Positions 1 to 6,792 of a stretch of 37,564 nucleotides of DNA are shown here, one piece after another (the first letter of the stretch is position 1; the number at the start of each line of letters is the position of its first letter). A model generated the notes under the pieces. That model was given only the letters and a program-made list of their open reading frames with translations, had not been told where the DNA came from and searched no databases. The position numbers and the translations under genes were made by a program. Source of the DNA: Deltaproteobacteria bacterium (lineage in GTDB: Bacteria > Myxococcota_A > UBA796 > SXON01); contig CANKOI010000040.1 in the NCBI GenBank assembly GCA_947484175.1, positions 1-37,564 on the forward strand, in the 5' to 3' direction.

Positions 1-22
1 CCCGTCGTATTCACGGAGGGGG
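1..22. repeat. Left terminal inverted repeat of the IS1380-type element
   Basis: It begins CCCGTCGTATTCA and runs into a G-rich tract, matching the inward-read right terminus (1566-1587) with mismatches at positions 6, 14, 15 and 16. The window starts at the first base of this repeat, which suggests that an assembly ended at a repeated element. Confidence 0.8.
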
Positions 23-87
23 GAGGGAAGCGATTTTGGAGTCGCGACGTGACCCGGTTCCGGGTCGGGCGGACGCTGTGGCAGGGT

Positions 88-1491
88 TCATGCGGTGCTG
101 ATCCGTTGGATGGGGTGGAGGGCGGCGAGGCGGGCCCAGATGGCGGACCACAGCTTCCCGGCGGCGGCGGCGGCGACGACCGTGGCGCGGCGTGCGTGCA
201 CCACCACGCGCGCCGCGGTCTTCAGGACGCGATCCCGGAGTCGCTGGACGCTCCAGCCCTCGCCGCTCACCTCGCTGACCACGACGCGCAAGGCGTGGGC
301 GAGGTTGTAGGCCATGGCCGAGACGAGGAGAATCGCCTCGTTGATGGCGAAGGGATCACCGCTGGGCGTGCGCGTTTCGGGCTTGACTCCCTGGTAGTGG
401 GACTTCGGCCGACGCGCAGAGGACAGCGCCGGCTGGATCACGTTCATCCACTCGCCCATGAGCGCCTCGGCGCTCCCCCGCTTTCGGTAGAGATCCAGCA
501 ACTTCATCCCGGACATCTGCTCGGGACTCCACGAGGTGATCAGCCAGAAGTGCCTCGGAAGAAGCTCGCCTTCGCGGCGCACGACCACCAGGACGACGCG
601 GCGGTCGCGCGACCAGGAGTCGGCTCGGTAGCGGAACTCGACGAAGATCTCGTCGCCGGGCGTGAGCGCGGCAACCTCGGGGATAGCGAGGATCGGACCG
701 GCCATCTTGTCCAGGCGGCTGTTGTTGCGCACCCGGGCGACGTAGGGAATCGAGCTGGCCCGGTCCTCCAATCCGGACAGGAGCGGATCCGCCGGGAAGC
801 CAGCGTCCATGCGCACGAACGCGAGTTCGCACACCTCCCGCTCAAGGCGATCGACGAGCGGCAACACAACGTCGAGGGCGCCCTCGGCGGTGTGCACGGT
901 GCCCTCGCGGAGGCGAACATCGACGATGTCCCCCAACTCGCCCAGGCTCGCGACGATCGGGTGGTAGATGCGTGCGTGGTAGTGGGCGTTGTAGGCGCTC
1001 CCCTCCTGACGACCTTCGACCTCGACGGGGAGCGAGTCGATGTCGAGTCCCACGAGGTCGTACTCCGCACGGGCCATGGCCCGGCGGTAGAGCCGAGAGA
1101 GAGTGGGCTGCGACGCCAGGCCGTCGGGCGTCCCCCGGAGGTCGCCGTCGGCGGGCGGCGGCGGTGCCAACAGCGGGGCCACGCCGCGCCGGCTCGACAC
1201 CGAGAGCCGGAACAGCGGGTCGTCGCGCAACGCGTCCGCGTCGTCCTGGTCGCGCCAGCCCTGCGCCATCAGCAGCATCGTGGTCGCGAGCAACTCACTC
1301 TGCGGATGGGTGATCAACTCGGGGTCCCGCTTGTCCTCCAGATTTGCGTCGAGCCAGCGGAGGATGCCCGTACGCTCGGCCACCTCGCGGAGCAGCAGCG
1401 CGCCTGCGTCGGAGCTGAGTCGCTCGGGCCGCGCCTCGATGCGGATGGAGGAGTTGAACAGCGGGACCGCGCCGCGATACGCTTCACCCAT
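88..1491 (-). CDS. IS1380-family transposase (DDE type)
   Basis: This 467-residue protein catalyses cut-and-paste movement of its element. It begins GAVPLFNSSIRIEARPERLSSDAGALLLRE, in the style of IS1380 transposases, shown here as two joined segments GAVPLFNSSIRIEARPE and RLSSDAGALLLRE. Catalytic-core landmarks follow in order: the GLDIDSLPVEVEG segment carrying the first acidic residues, the HARIYHPIVASLGELGDIV segment typical of the family, the second-Asp region AFVRMDAGF, and the RKRGSAEALMGEWMN helix that supplies the last Glu. The C-terminus INEAILLVSAMAYNLAHALR is also typical. Length is normal for the family and the frame is intact, so the element may be active. The ATG at 1491 sits 96 bases inside the right terminus. 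Confidence 0.88.
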   Translation of the reverse strand: MGEAYRGAVPLFNSSIRIEARPERLSSDAGALLLREVAERTGILRWLDANLEDKRDPELITHPQSELLATTMLLMAQGWRDQDDADALRDDPLFRLSVSSRRGVAPLLAPPPPADGDLRGTPDGLASQPTLSRLYRRAMARAEYDLVGLDIDSLPVEVEGRQEGSAYNAHYHARIYHPIVASLGELGDIVDVRLREGTVHTAEGALDVVLPLVDRLEREVCELAFVRMDAGFPADPLLSGLEDRASSIPYVARVRNNSRLDKMAGPILAIPEVAALTPGDEIFVEFRYRADSWSRDRRVVLVVVRREGELLPRHFWLITSWSPEQMSGMKLLDLYRKRGSAEALMGEWMNVIQPALSSARRPKSHYQGVKPETRTPSGDPFAINEAILLVSAMAYNLAHALRVVVSEVSGEGWSVQRLRDRVLKTAARVVVHARRATVVAAAAAGKLWSAIWARLAALHPIQRISTA

Positions 1492-1565
1492 GGCGACACC
1501 TTCCGGAGCGGGTTGGATTCAGTCTTCAACCGCTTCCTATGCCGTTTTCGGAAGGTTCTCCCCCT

Positions 1566-1587
1566 CCCCCTGGATGAATACCACGGG
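1566..1587. repeat. Right terminal inverted repeat of the IS1380-type element
   Basis: Read inward from 1587 it is CCCGTGGTATTCA followed by a purine-rich stretch, mirroring the left end. The next base outward (1588) falls inside the interrupted tnpB codon series, so the boundary is precise. Confidence 0.8.
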
Positions 1588-1680
1588 CTCAACCCAGCCA
1601 GCGAGGGCGTCCATGCCCTTGCGGATGTCGACGGGCTCCGACGCGACGTAGATCTTCGTGGACGCCGGGATGTTCAGCAT
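1588..1680 (-). pseudogene. tnpB: IS66 accessory protein TnpB, 5' fragment cut by the IS1380 insertion
   Basis: Thirty-one codons starting at the ATG at 1680 encode a peptide containing KIYVASEPVDIRKGMDALAG. This matches the start of IS66 TnpB, whose hallmark is a short beta strand followed by a DxRKGxDGL motif. The ATG overlaps the stop of the preceding Cys-rich gene in an ATGCTGA arrangement, a classic sign of translational coupling inside IS66 operons. The last codon (GAG, 1590-1588) abuts the inverted repeat of the IS1380 element, so the gene was interrupted by that insertion. TnpB is needed for IS66 transposition in characterised elements, so this copy is presumably dead. Confidence 0.8.
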
Positions 1681-2069
1681 CGGCGCAGCTCCGCGGCGAG
1701 CTCGGCCACCCACGAGGCGGGCGGGATGGCCTCCACCGGGACCGAGGACGGGGCAGCTACCGGAGCCGCCGGAGCCCCGGAAGGGTGATCCGTCTCGCTA
1801 TGTTTTCGGCGTCCAACGCGAAATGTGAAGTTGCGCTTGATGTGGTTGGCCTTTCCCTTCGGGCTCACGGCGTACCGTAGACGGATGGCCACCAGCGACG
1901 TCTTCCGGCCCGCCACCCGGCAGGCCTCCGAGCAGTAGACGTGCCCTCGCCAACACGAGTAGCACAGGTAGAAACGCCCCTTACAATGCGGGCAGTCGAG
2001 GTCGAGGCCGAGGGTCATCCCGCTGTCCAGCCCAACGAGGAAATGGGCGGGAAGTGTAGCGCGAGCCAC
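1674..2069 (-). CDS. Cys-rich zinc-finger-like protein of an IS66-type element
   Basis: The protein has 131 residues if it starts at the GTG at 2069, or 114 from the ATG at 2018, which lies just before the conserved part. It carries CPHCKGRFYLCYSCWRG followed by HVYCSEACRVAGR, six cysteines in a treble-clef or zinc-ribbon-like arrangement. A basic segment follows (RLRYAVSPKGKANHIKRN), then a short DHPSG motif and an Ala/Pro-rich tail. I recall similar small proteins with a CWRG-x-x-YC core next to insertion-sequence genes. Here its stop overlaps the tnpB start, so it occupies the position of tnpA in an IS66 operon. Nucleic-acid binding is inference; no helix-turn-helix is evident. Confidence 0.7.
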   Translation of the reverse strand: MARATLPAHFLVGLDSGMTLGLDLDCPHCKGRFYLCYSCWRGHVYCSEACRVAGRKTSLVAIRLRYAVSPKGKANHIKRNFTFRVGRRKHSETDHPSGAPAAPVAAPSSVPVEAIPPASWVAELAAELRRC

Positions 2070-2104
2070 CCAGAGAGCGGAAGCACGCTGTCCAGCTGCG
2101 TCCA

Positions 2105-2134
2105 GGGGGGTCGAGTGGCTAGACTCGGCCCCCC
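2105..2134. promoter_or_regulatory. Strong hairpin in the leader of the IS66-type operon
   Basis: A 12-bp stem (2105-2116 with 2123-2134; six G-C pairs, one G-T wobble, then CGAGT/ACTCG) encloses a 6-base loop. It lies 35 bases upstream of the Cys-rich gene's GTG. Insertion sequences often carry such structures near their ends to block read-through transcription or translation. There is no U-tract on either strand, so it is not a simple intrinsic terminator. Confidence 0.5.
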
Positions 2135-2249
2135 ACCTACGTTTCGGGCCGGGGCGGCTATCCCGTCAGCATCGAGCGGCGCTCACCACGACCACGCCGT
2201 GGCCGAACTGCGGTCGGACCGGCGGTCGTGCGGAAACCAGCGGTTTTGG

Positions 2250-3233
2250 GTGAGCGTTGACACGGCTCGGCCGGGATCAGAGAGTCACGGGAACGGACTC
2301 TCTGGTGGGATACGCCCTCCCCTTGCCAGCGACCGCGCCCTGACCCCCCTCCACGAAAACGCCGACGTCCACACCTTCCTTCGGGGAACGCCCTCTGTGC
2401 AACGGGGCTGGCTCCTGGCCCGCGGTTTTCCGCCCGCGACCCTGCTCGCCCTCCACAACGCCTGCGCTCAGGCCTGCTTCTTTTGTGCTGGGCCCGGCAC
2501 CACCGGCGTACCGGACCACGCGCGGAGCACCGTGGAGGCTGGGCTGGCGCAGCTCCGGGCGCGCCCCGATGGCGTCACGCGCCTGCTCGTGGGCGGCAAC
2601 GAGCCGACGCTCCATCCCGGCTTTCCCTCGCTGCTCGCTGCGGCTCGAGAGGCGGGTTTTGAGCGAGTGGACCTCATGACCAATGGCGAGGGGCTGGCCC
2701 GGCACGCCGAGGAGTGGGCGCGGCTCGGGGTGGCGGAGGTGGTGGTGCCCCTCTACAGCGCCGAGGCCGCGGTTCACGATGCGATCGTGGGGGTGCAGGC
2801 GTGGGGGGAGGTGGTGGCGGGCCTCGATGCGGCCGCTGCAGCGGGCATCTCGGTGCGGGTGCACACGTTGCTGCTCGTGGAGAACCTCGACGGTATCGGC
2901 GCTCTGGCGTCGTGGGTGCGGAGCCGCTGGGGCAGCCGCCTCGGGGTGGCGTTGCTGCGGAACAAGGGCAGCTTCGACTTCGGGCGCTCGGCGCCATCGT
3001 TCACGGCGATGATCACCGCCCTGCGCGCCATCCCCGTGCCCGACCGCCCTCTCGGAATCGGGACCCCCGCTTGCCTGCCCACCCACCGCGACAAGCCTGC
3101 GCTGGTGGCGGAGCTCTATTTCCTCACGCAGCAGCGGCGACGCGGGCGTGGCTGTGTGGGGTGCGCCGCTGCGGACTGTGCCGGACCGGTGAGCGGGTAC
3201 GAAGATGCCGGGGTGGCGATGGCGGCGGACTAG
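2250..3233 (+). CDS. Radical SAM protein with C-terminal Cys cluster
   Basis: Radical SAM enzymes cleave S-adenosylmethionine with a 4Fe-4S cluster. The cluster motif is CAQACFFC (CxxxCxxC; residues 72, 76 and 79 from this start), and RLLVGGNEPTLHP is the SAM-contacting GGE-type strand. The partial TIM-barrel continues through VDLMTNGEG and VVVPLYSAE. Near the C-terminus GCVGCAAADC (C302, C305, C310) could bind an auxiliary cluster or zinc. The start is uncertain: GTG 2250 is the nearest upstream canonical start, but codon composition becomes coding-like only from about 2330, and GTG 2397 would leave only about 22 residues before the cluster motif. The neighbouring insertion sequence may have removed the native 5' end. 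The substrate is unknown. The gene is 24 bp ahead of a lipoprotein gene and probably cotranscribed with it. Confidence 0.8.
   Translation: MSVDTARPGSESHGNGLSGGIRPPLASDRALTPLHENADVHTFLRGTPSVQRGWLLARGFPPATLLALHNACAQACFFCAGPGTTGVPDHARSTVEAGLAQLRARPDGVTRLLVGGNEPTLHPGFPSLLAAAREAGFERVDLMTNGEGLARHAEEWARLGVAEVVVPLYSAEAAVHDAIVGVQAWGEVVAGLDAAAAAGISVRVHTLLLVENLDGIGALASWVRSRWGSRLGVALLRNKGSFDFGRSAPSFTAMITALRAIPVPDRPLGIGTPACLPTHRDKPALVAELYFLTQQRRRGRGCVGCAAADCAGPVSGYEDAGVAMAAD
2278..2304. repeat. Perfect 9-bp inverted repeat ahead of the radical SAM core
   Basis: CAGAGAGTC (2278-2286) and GACTCTCTG (2296-2304) are exact inverted copies separated by 9 bases. There is no T-tract. If the radical SAM gene starts at 2397 this is an untranslated-leader hairpin; if it starts at 2250 it is coding sequence. 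Confidence 0.5.
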
Positions 3234-3257
3234 AGGTGAGTTGGATACAGCGCAAAC

Positions 3258-4187
3258 ATGCGCCTGGGCCTCCTCCTCCTCCTCGGATGCTCGCCGGGTT
3301 CCGAGGGCGGTAGCAACGCGCCGAAAGCGGGCGTCGACGAGCCTGGCGACACCGGCACCCCCGACAGCGCCCCCCCCACCGACACGGGCGATTCGGCCCA
3401 CACCGGCCCTGTCGACTCCGGCGATTCCGCCCCGCCCGACTCGGGCGACACCGCCGAGCCGGAACCCGAGTCCTGTCTGGACCGCCTGTTTGCGGCGAAC
3501 GGATTTTCTACCGTCCCCGACTATCTCGGCACGGGCGCCACCTTCAACGCCGATTGCACGGGCACCAACCATCAGGAGATCGCGGAGATTGAGCGCGTCG
3601 TCTTCTTGGGCGACAGCGTCACTGTTGGCTCCCCGCCGAACACGGTCGAGGAGTTCTACCGGAGCGAGCTCACCAACTGGCTTGTGGCCCGGTACGGGCT
3701 CATCGCGCCCGAATACCTCTGGTTCTGGTACGACGTTTTCGCCGGCACTGGGTACATGATGAACTCCGGCGATTTCGCGGTTTGTGCCAAGTGGGGGGCC
3801 CGCACCGACACCGACAAGGAGCGTTTCCCGGGCAAATTCTACGTCGTTTTCGCCAACGTTTATGAGTTCACCGACGGTTTTGGCGATGTGGATGCCTGTC
3901 CCGGCGCCGACCTCGCGGGCTACCATTACGACCTCGGTTCGCCCATCATTCAGGACCTGCTGGCCTCCATCCAACAGGAATACCTGCAGATCGCGGCCGA
4001 CACCCAAACGGACATGATTTTCTTGGGCGAAGCCTTTTGCGGCCACGGTTACAACCGCGACGACACCACCGGGCGCTGCTACCGCGATCCCACCGCCGAG
4101 CTGTGGTTCGACGAGAGTTGTTTCCACCCCAACAACACCGGCCACGGCGAGATCGCCACGCTTTTCTCTCGCACGATCGAACAGTAG
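3258..4187 (+). CDS. SGNH/GDSL-hydrolase-like lipoprotein
   Basis: This 309-residue predicted secreted lipoprotein has a short hydrophobic N-terminus MRLGLLLLLGC with Cys11 as the lipidation site. Residues 15-70 form a low-complexity linker built from Asp, Ser, Thr, Gly and Pro (repeated DTGD, DSGD). The catalytic domain shows all four SGNH blocks: VVFLGDSVTVG with nucleophile Ser120, Gly180 in KWGARTD, Asn200 in VVFANVYEF, and His290 in SCFHPNNTGHGEIA. Asp285 is five rather than three residues before the His, so the acid may be absent or replaced by a backbone carbonyl as in some actinobacterial lipases. An esterase or deacylase acting on envelope or extracellular substrates is likely; the substrate cannot be named. 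Its stop overlaps the start of the next lipoprotein gene. Confidence 0.78.
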   Translation: MRLGLLLLLGCSPGSEGGSNAPKAGVDEPGDTGTPDSAPPTDTGDSAHTGPVDSGDSAPPDSGDTAEPEPESCLDRLFAANGFSTVPDYLGTGATFNADCTGTNHQEIAEIERVVFLGDSVTVGSPPNTVEEFYRSELTNWLVARYGLIAPEYLWFWYDVFAGTGYMMNSGDFAVCAKWGARTDTDKERFPGKFYVVFANVYEFTDGFGDVDACPGADLAGYHYDLGSPIIQDLLASIQQEYLQIAADTQTDMIFLGEAFCGHGYNRDDTTGRCYRDPTAELWFDESCFHPNNTGHGEIATLFSRTIEQ

Positions 4188-4927
4188 TGTCCACGCTGTT
4201 GGGTGCCTTGCTCCTCGCCGGATGCAGTTCGGACTTGTCCGACGCGGAACGGTCTGCCGAGTCCCGAGGAGCGGCCGACGTGAGCGCGGCGCTCGCAGCG
4301 TGCCCGGAGCGGGATCGGGGGTGCGGGGTGGAGGCGGTCGTGCGCTTCGCAGCGTGGGAGCGGTGCGCGGACCTGGTCCACCCCGCTGACGACGAGTGCC
4401 GCTTTCGGCAAGCCGAGGCCACGGAGAGGGCAGGGGAGGGGGCAGCGGCGCTCGACCTGTGTGCCAGCACGATCTACGAGACCGGCTGCGCCACCCATGT
4501 GGTGGGGCAGGTGGCGCGGCGCATGGAAACCATGGACGAGGCGGTTGCCGGCTGGGAGGCCATGCTGGCCCACACGAACGTACGTTTTAATCATGCTTAC
4601 TGGCGGGCTTGGTGGCGCTCCAGAATCGACGCCGGCTTTGCCCCTCCGCTAGAGTCCTGCCCGGCCGAGAATTGCCGTCGGGCTGCGGCGCAGGAGATGG
4701 AGGCCACCGTCGACACGCTGGAGGTTCCCTGCGCCGCAGCCGACCGCGAGCCGCCGGGCTGGGTGGCCGAGGGTTCCGCGCTGGCCCTGTCGGCGTGGAC
4801 GGAAGCGATCTCTCACCACTGTGCTCCCGACGCGGAACACCCCGTTCCTCGGCCGCTCCGCCGCCCCGAGCCGTCTCGGGCCGGCACCCTTAGGCCGGCC
4901 GAGGCCCTGCCCCCCCGTTCACGTTAG
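4187..4927 (+). CDS. Cys-rich lipoprotein of unknown function
   Basis: The GTG at 4187 shares its G with the TAG stop of the preceding gene, a coupled arrangement. From this start the N-terminus VSTLLGALLLAGCSSD is a clean lipoprotein signal with lipobox LAGC. The 246-residue product is rich in cysteines (ACPERDRGCG, WERCADLV, DDECRFR, LDLCAS, YETGCATH, ESCPAENCRR) and has alternating helical segments resembling short TPR- or Sel1-like repeats, though no canonical motif can be named. The C-terminal 40 residues are Pro/Arg-rich. It is probably made together with the SGNH lipoprotein; disulfide-stabilised periplasmic or surface location is inferred. Confidence 0.65.
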   Translation: MSTLLGALLLAGCSSDLSDAERSAESRGAADVSAALAACPERDRGCGVEAVVRFAAWERCADLVHPADDECRFRQAEATERAGEGAAALDLCASTIYETGCATHVVGQVARRMETMDEAVAGWEAMLAHTNVRFNHAYWRAWWRSRIDAGFAPPLESCPAENCRRAAAQEMEATVDTLEVPCAAADREPPGWVAEGSALALSAWTEAISHHCAPDAEHPVPRPLRRPEPSRAGTLRPAEALPPRSR

Positions 4928-4946
4928 TTGGTCCTGGGAGTCGCGC

Positions 4947-6158
4947 ATGGCCGAAACGAAGGACCCGGTTGCTGCGTTGGGGGCGAAGGAGATTCCCCTG
5001 CGAGCTGCCGGCGCACGAGACCTTGCGCTGGCCGGTTTGCCTGAGCACATCGACAGGCTCATCGCGGTGGCGATTGGCGACAAGTCGCCGGGCGTGCGCC
5101 TCGCCGCCGCAGGTGCGGCCGCAGACATCCTCAGCCGCCACCGCCTGCCCCCCCGCCGCGATCGGGTGTCAGCGGAGTCACGCGCAGCGTGGCTGCGTGC
5201 AGCCACCAGCGCCGACCCTGCGGTGAACCCAGGATTGTTCGGCATCTGCGGTTGCCTCGGCACCGAGGCTGCGTTCAAGCGCGTGCTGCTCGGCCTGCGC
5301 GACCCCCGGCAGGACATTCGGGCTGGCGCGTGTGTGGGCCTCTGGCGCACGATCGTGAGCGCAGGCGCCTCACTGCTCGAGAACGTGGAGGCCTTGGTAG
5401 TGGCCACGGTTTCCGACACCCGGATTCGTGTGGAGTCGCGGGTGGAGATCGCCAAGATCTGTGCGGACGTGGGCTACCTGAGCGCGCTGGCCGGGGCGCG
5501 GGAGCTGCCCGCGCAGTGCACCCGCAACACGCGGGAACTGGCGGAGGCGATCGTGCTCCGCCTCGAAGCGTTGCCCAATCCGGCCGGGCTGTGGGTGCGC
5601 AGCGGGCTCGATGCCGGCGCCATCGATCCCAAGTGCACCGGCAACGACGTGCTGCTCGTGCTCGGCATCGGGGATGCCGTGTGGGCCACGGGCCGCGATG
5701 TGCGCAGCGCTCCGCTCGAGCCGGGCTGGCGCGTGCTCTCCATTCGTGAAACCGCACGCGAGCAGCCGGGCGCGGCCCTCCAGATCGGGCTCGACACGTG
5801 GTGGCCCGCCGACGGCGACGACCTGTGCCGATTCGGGGATCGGCTGCTGGCCCAGGGCCGCGCCGACCTGCTTGCCCGCTGCGACGAGGCTCTTGGAACG
5901 ACCTCCGCTGCGCTCCGCGTGCGCGGAGCCGCTCTCCTCGCCAGTGGGCGTTCCGCGGAGGCGCTGCTTGTTCTCGAGGCGGCCGTGGCCGGCAAGAAGG
6001 TGCCCGCCGACGCCTATTGGTTCTTGGCGCAGGCGCTTCGGGGAACGGGCCGCACGAGCGAAGCGACAGCGCACCTCGAAAAGTTTGTGGCGAAGGCTGC
6101 CAAGAAGGCGCCCTGGCTCGAAGAAGCGAAGCGGCAGCTTGCCGGCGAGCCCGCGTAG
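4947..6158 (+). CDS. HEAT-like/TPR-like helical repeat protein, cytoplasmic
   Basis: The start is ATG 4947 with GGGAG seven bases upstream; the in-frame codons further upstream overlap the previous gene. The 403-residue protein has no signal peptide. The N-terminal two thirds contain HEAT-like helix pairs (HIDRLIAVAIGDKSPGVRLA, then GLRDPRQDIRAGACVGLWR, then ATVSDTRIRVESRVEIAKIC). The C-terminal third switches to TPR-like helices (RGAALLASGRSAEALLVLEA, then AYWFLAQALRGTGRTSEAT). Such proteins are scaffolds; no catalytic motif is visible. It ends 10 bp before a convergent gene. The function is not recognised. Confidence 0.68.
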   Translation: MAETKDPVAALGAKEIPLRAAGARDLALAGLPEHIDRLIAVAIGDKSPGVRLAAAGAAADILSRHRLPPRRDRVSAESRAAWLRAATSADPAVNPGLFGICGCLGTEAAFKRVLLGLRDPRQDIRAGACVGLWRTIVSAGASLLENVEALVVATVSDTRIRVESRVEIAKICADVGYLSALAGARELPAQCTRNTRELAEAIVLRLEALPNPAGLWVRSGLDAGAIDPKCTGNDVLLVLGIGDAVWATGRDVRSAPLEPGWRVLSIRETAREQPGAALQIGLDTWWPADGDDLCRFGDRLLAQGRADLLARCDEALGTTSAALRVRGAALLASGRSAEALLVLEAAVAGKKVPADAYWFLAQALRGTGRTSEATAHLEKFVAKAAKKAPWLEEAKRQLAGEPA

Positions 6159-6170
6159 GCCGCGCGGCTC
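6147..6170 (+). terminator. Possible terminator of the 2250-6158 gene series
   Basis: GAGCC plus CGCG pairs with CGCG plus GGCTC across a one-base bulge and a 5-base loop. It is followed by a T-rich stretch (CTTTCTT at 6174-6180). It straddles the stop codon at 6158 and the end of the convergent gene. The hairpin is imperfect and the T-tract is interrupted. Confidence 0.35.
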
Positions 6171-6762
6171 ACCCTTTCTTGGGCTTCTTTCCCTTTGGGG
6201 GCCGTGCGGCCGGTTTGTCGCCCCCGCCGCGGTCGAGCCAGAATTGCACCGCCGTTCCCGCCGCCGCCAGGCCGAGCACGAGCCCGAGGCTATCGGGGCT
6301 CTTGAGCGCCCACGCCACGCTCCACGCGCCCACCAGAGCCGTGACCGGCCGTAGCAGGAATCGGTAGACGTAAGGAAAGACGATGCCGCCGACGATGCTC
6401 GCCACCAGAGGCGCCCAGAAGGGGAGCTCGCCCTGTTTCAGCAGCGGCCAGCCCAGCCACACCAAGGCGCCGAAGAGGCCGGCGCCCGCCACGCGGATGG
6501 CTAGCCCTTCCACAAAGTGGCACACCAGCGCGCCGATCGCCGCCAATACGACCGTTACGACGATCCCCGTGGGAACGCTGTAGTGAAGGAGCTGCTGCGC
6601 GATCGCGCCAACGTACACGCCGGCGAGGATTCCGGGCGCGAGCACGACGACGCGGTAGAGGCGGGCGCCCCAGCCGCAGAGCACGATTCCGGTGAGGAGC
6701 GCCGGCAGGCGCCCGTCGAGCAACAAGGTGGCGAGGGGGTCGGGCGCGACGGGTAGGTCCAT
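6169..6762 (-). CDS. Multi-pass inner-membrane protein, DUF4203/TMEM198-like
   Basis: The ATG at 6762 is preceded by AGCAGGA at a suitable distance; upstream in-frame codons run into the divergent gene and look non-coding. The 197-residue product has about six hydrophobic segments, starting LPALLTGIVLCGWGARLYRV, then APGILAGVYVGAIAQ, GIVVTVVLAAIGALVCHFV, GLFGALVWLGWPL, APLVASIVGGIVFPYVY and LGLVLGLAAAGTAVQ. It closes with a basic Lys/Pro tail (KGKKPKKG). The G-x-RLYR signature followed by a Gly-rich helix resembles the DUF4203/TMEM198 group, a tentative similarity. No catalytic residues are evident. Confidence 0.65.
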   Translation of the reverse strand: MDLPVAPDPLATLLLDGRLPALLTGIVLCGWGARLYRVVVLAPGILAGVYVGAIAQQLLHYSVPTGIVVTVVLAAIGALVCHFVEGLAIRVAGAGLFGALVWLGWPLLKQGELPFWAPLVASIVGGIVFPYVYRFLLRPVTALVGAWSVAWALKSPDSLGLVLGLAAAGTAVQFWLDRGGGDKPAARPPKGKKPKKG

Positions 6763-6792
6763 TCCTGCTTCTATTGCGGCTACGATGCCGAC

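Larger units (their letters stand above)
1..1587 (-). mobile_element. IS1380-family insertion sequence, complete
   Basis: The element is bounded by imperfect terminal inverted repeats. The left end reads CCCGTCGTATTCA and the right end, read inward from 1587, reads CCCGTGGTATTCA; including the following purine-rich bases, about 18 of the first 22 positions agree. It contains one transposase gene on the minus strand, and its length of about 1.59 kb suits the IS1380 family. The right boundary is fixed independently because the interrupted IS66 tnpB reading frame resumes at 1588. The family usually duplicates 4 bp of target; the right flank is CTCA (1588-1591), but the left flank lies outside the window, so the duplication cannot be checked. 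Confidence 0.87.
1588..2186 (-). mobile_element. IS66-family remnant, left portion, interrupted by the IS1380 element
   Basis: On the minus strand this segment holds a Cys-rich first gene and the first 31 codons of tnpB, then stops at the IS1380 terminus. The outer end is tentative: read inward from 2186 the minus strand begins GTGAGCGCCGC, resembling the GTAAGCG-type termini of IS66 elements, but no second terminus is available for comparison. The rest of tnpB and the large tnpC transposase would lie to the left of the IS1380 insertion, outside the window. Confidence 0.65.

Noticed and set aside
49-1788. Long open frame on the + strand across the transposase
   Set aside because: It lies antisense to a clear IS1380 transposase and has no recognisable domain; long antisense frames are common in very GC-rich genes.
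2250-2266. Second IS66-like terminus (GTGAGCG on the + strand)
   Set aside because: An element starting here would extend into the radical SAM gene, where no IS66 genes exist; the short match is expected by chance.
2277-4145. Long minus-strand frame opposite the radical SAM and SGNH genes
   Set aside because: The + strand shows radical SAM and SGNH motifs in order, while the minus frame is low-complexity Val/Gly/Arg with no domain.
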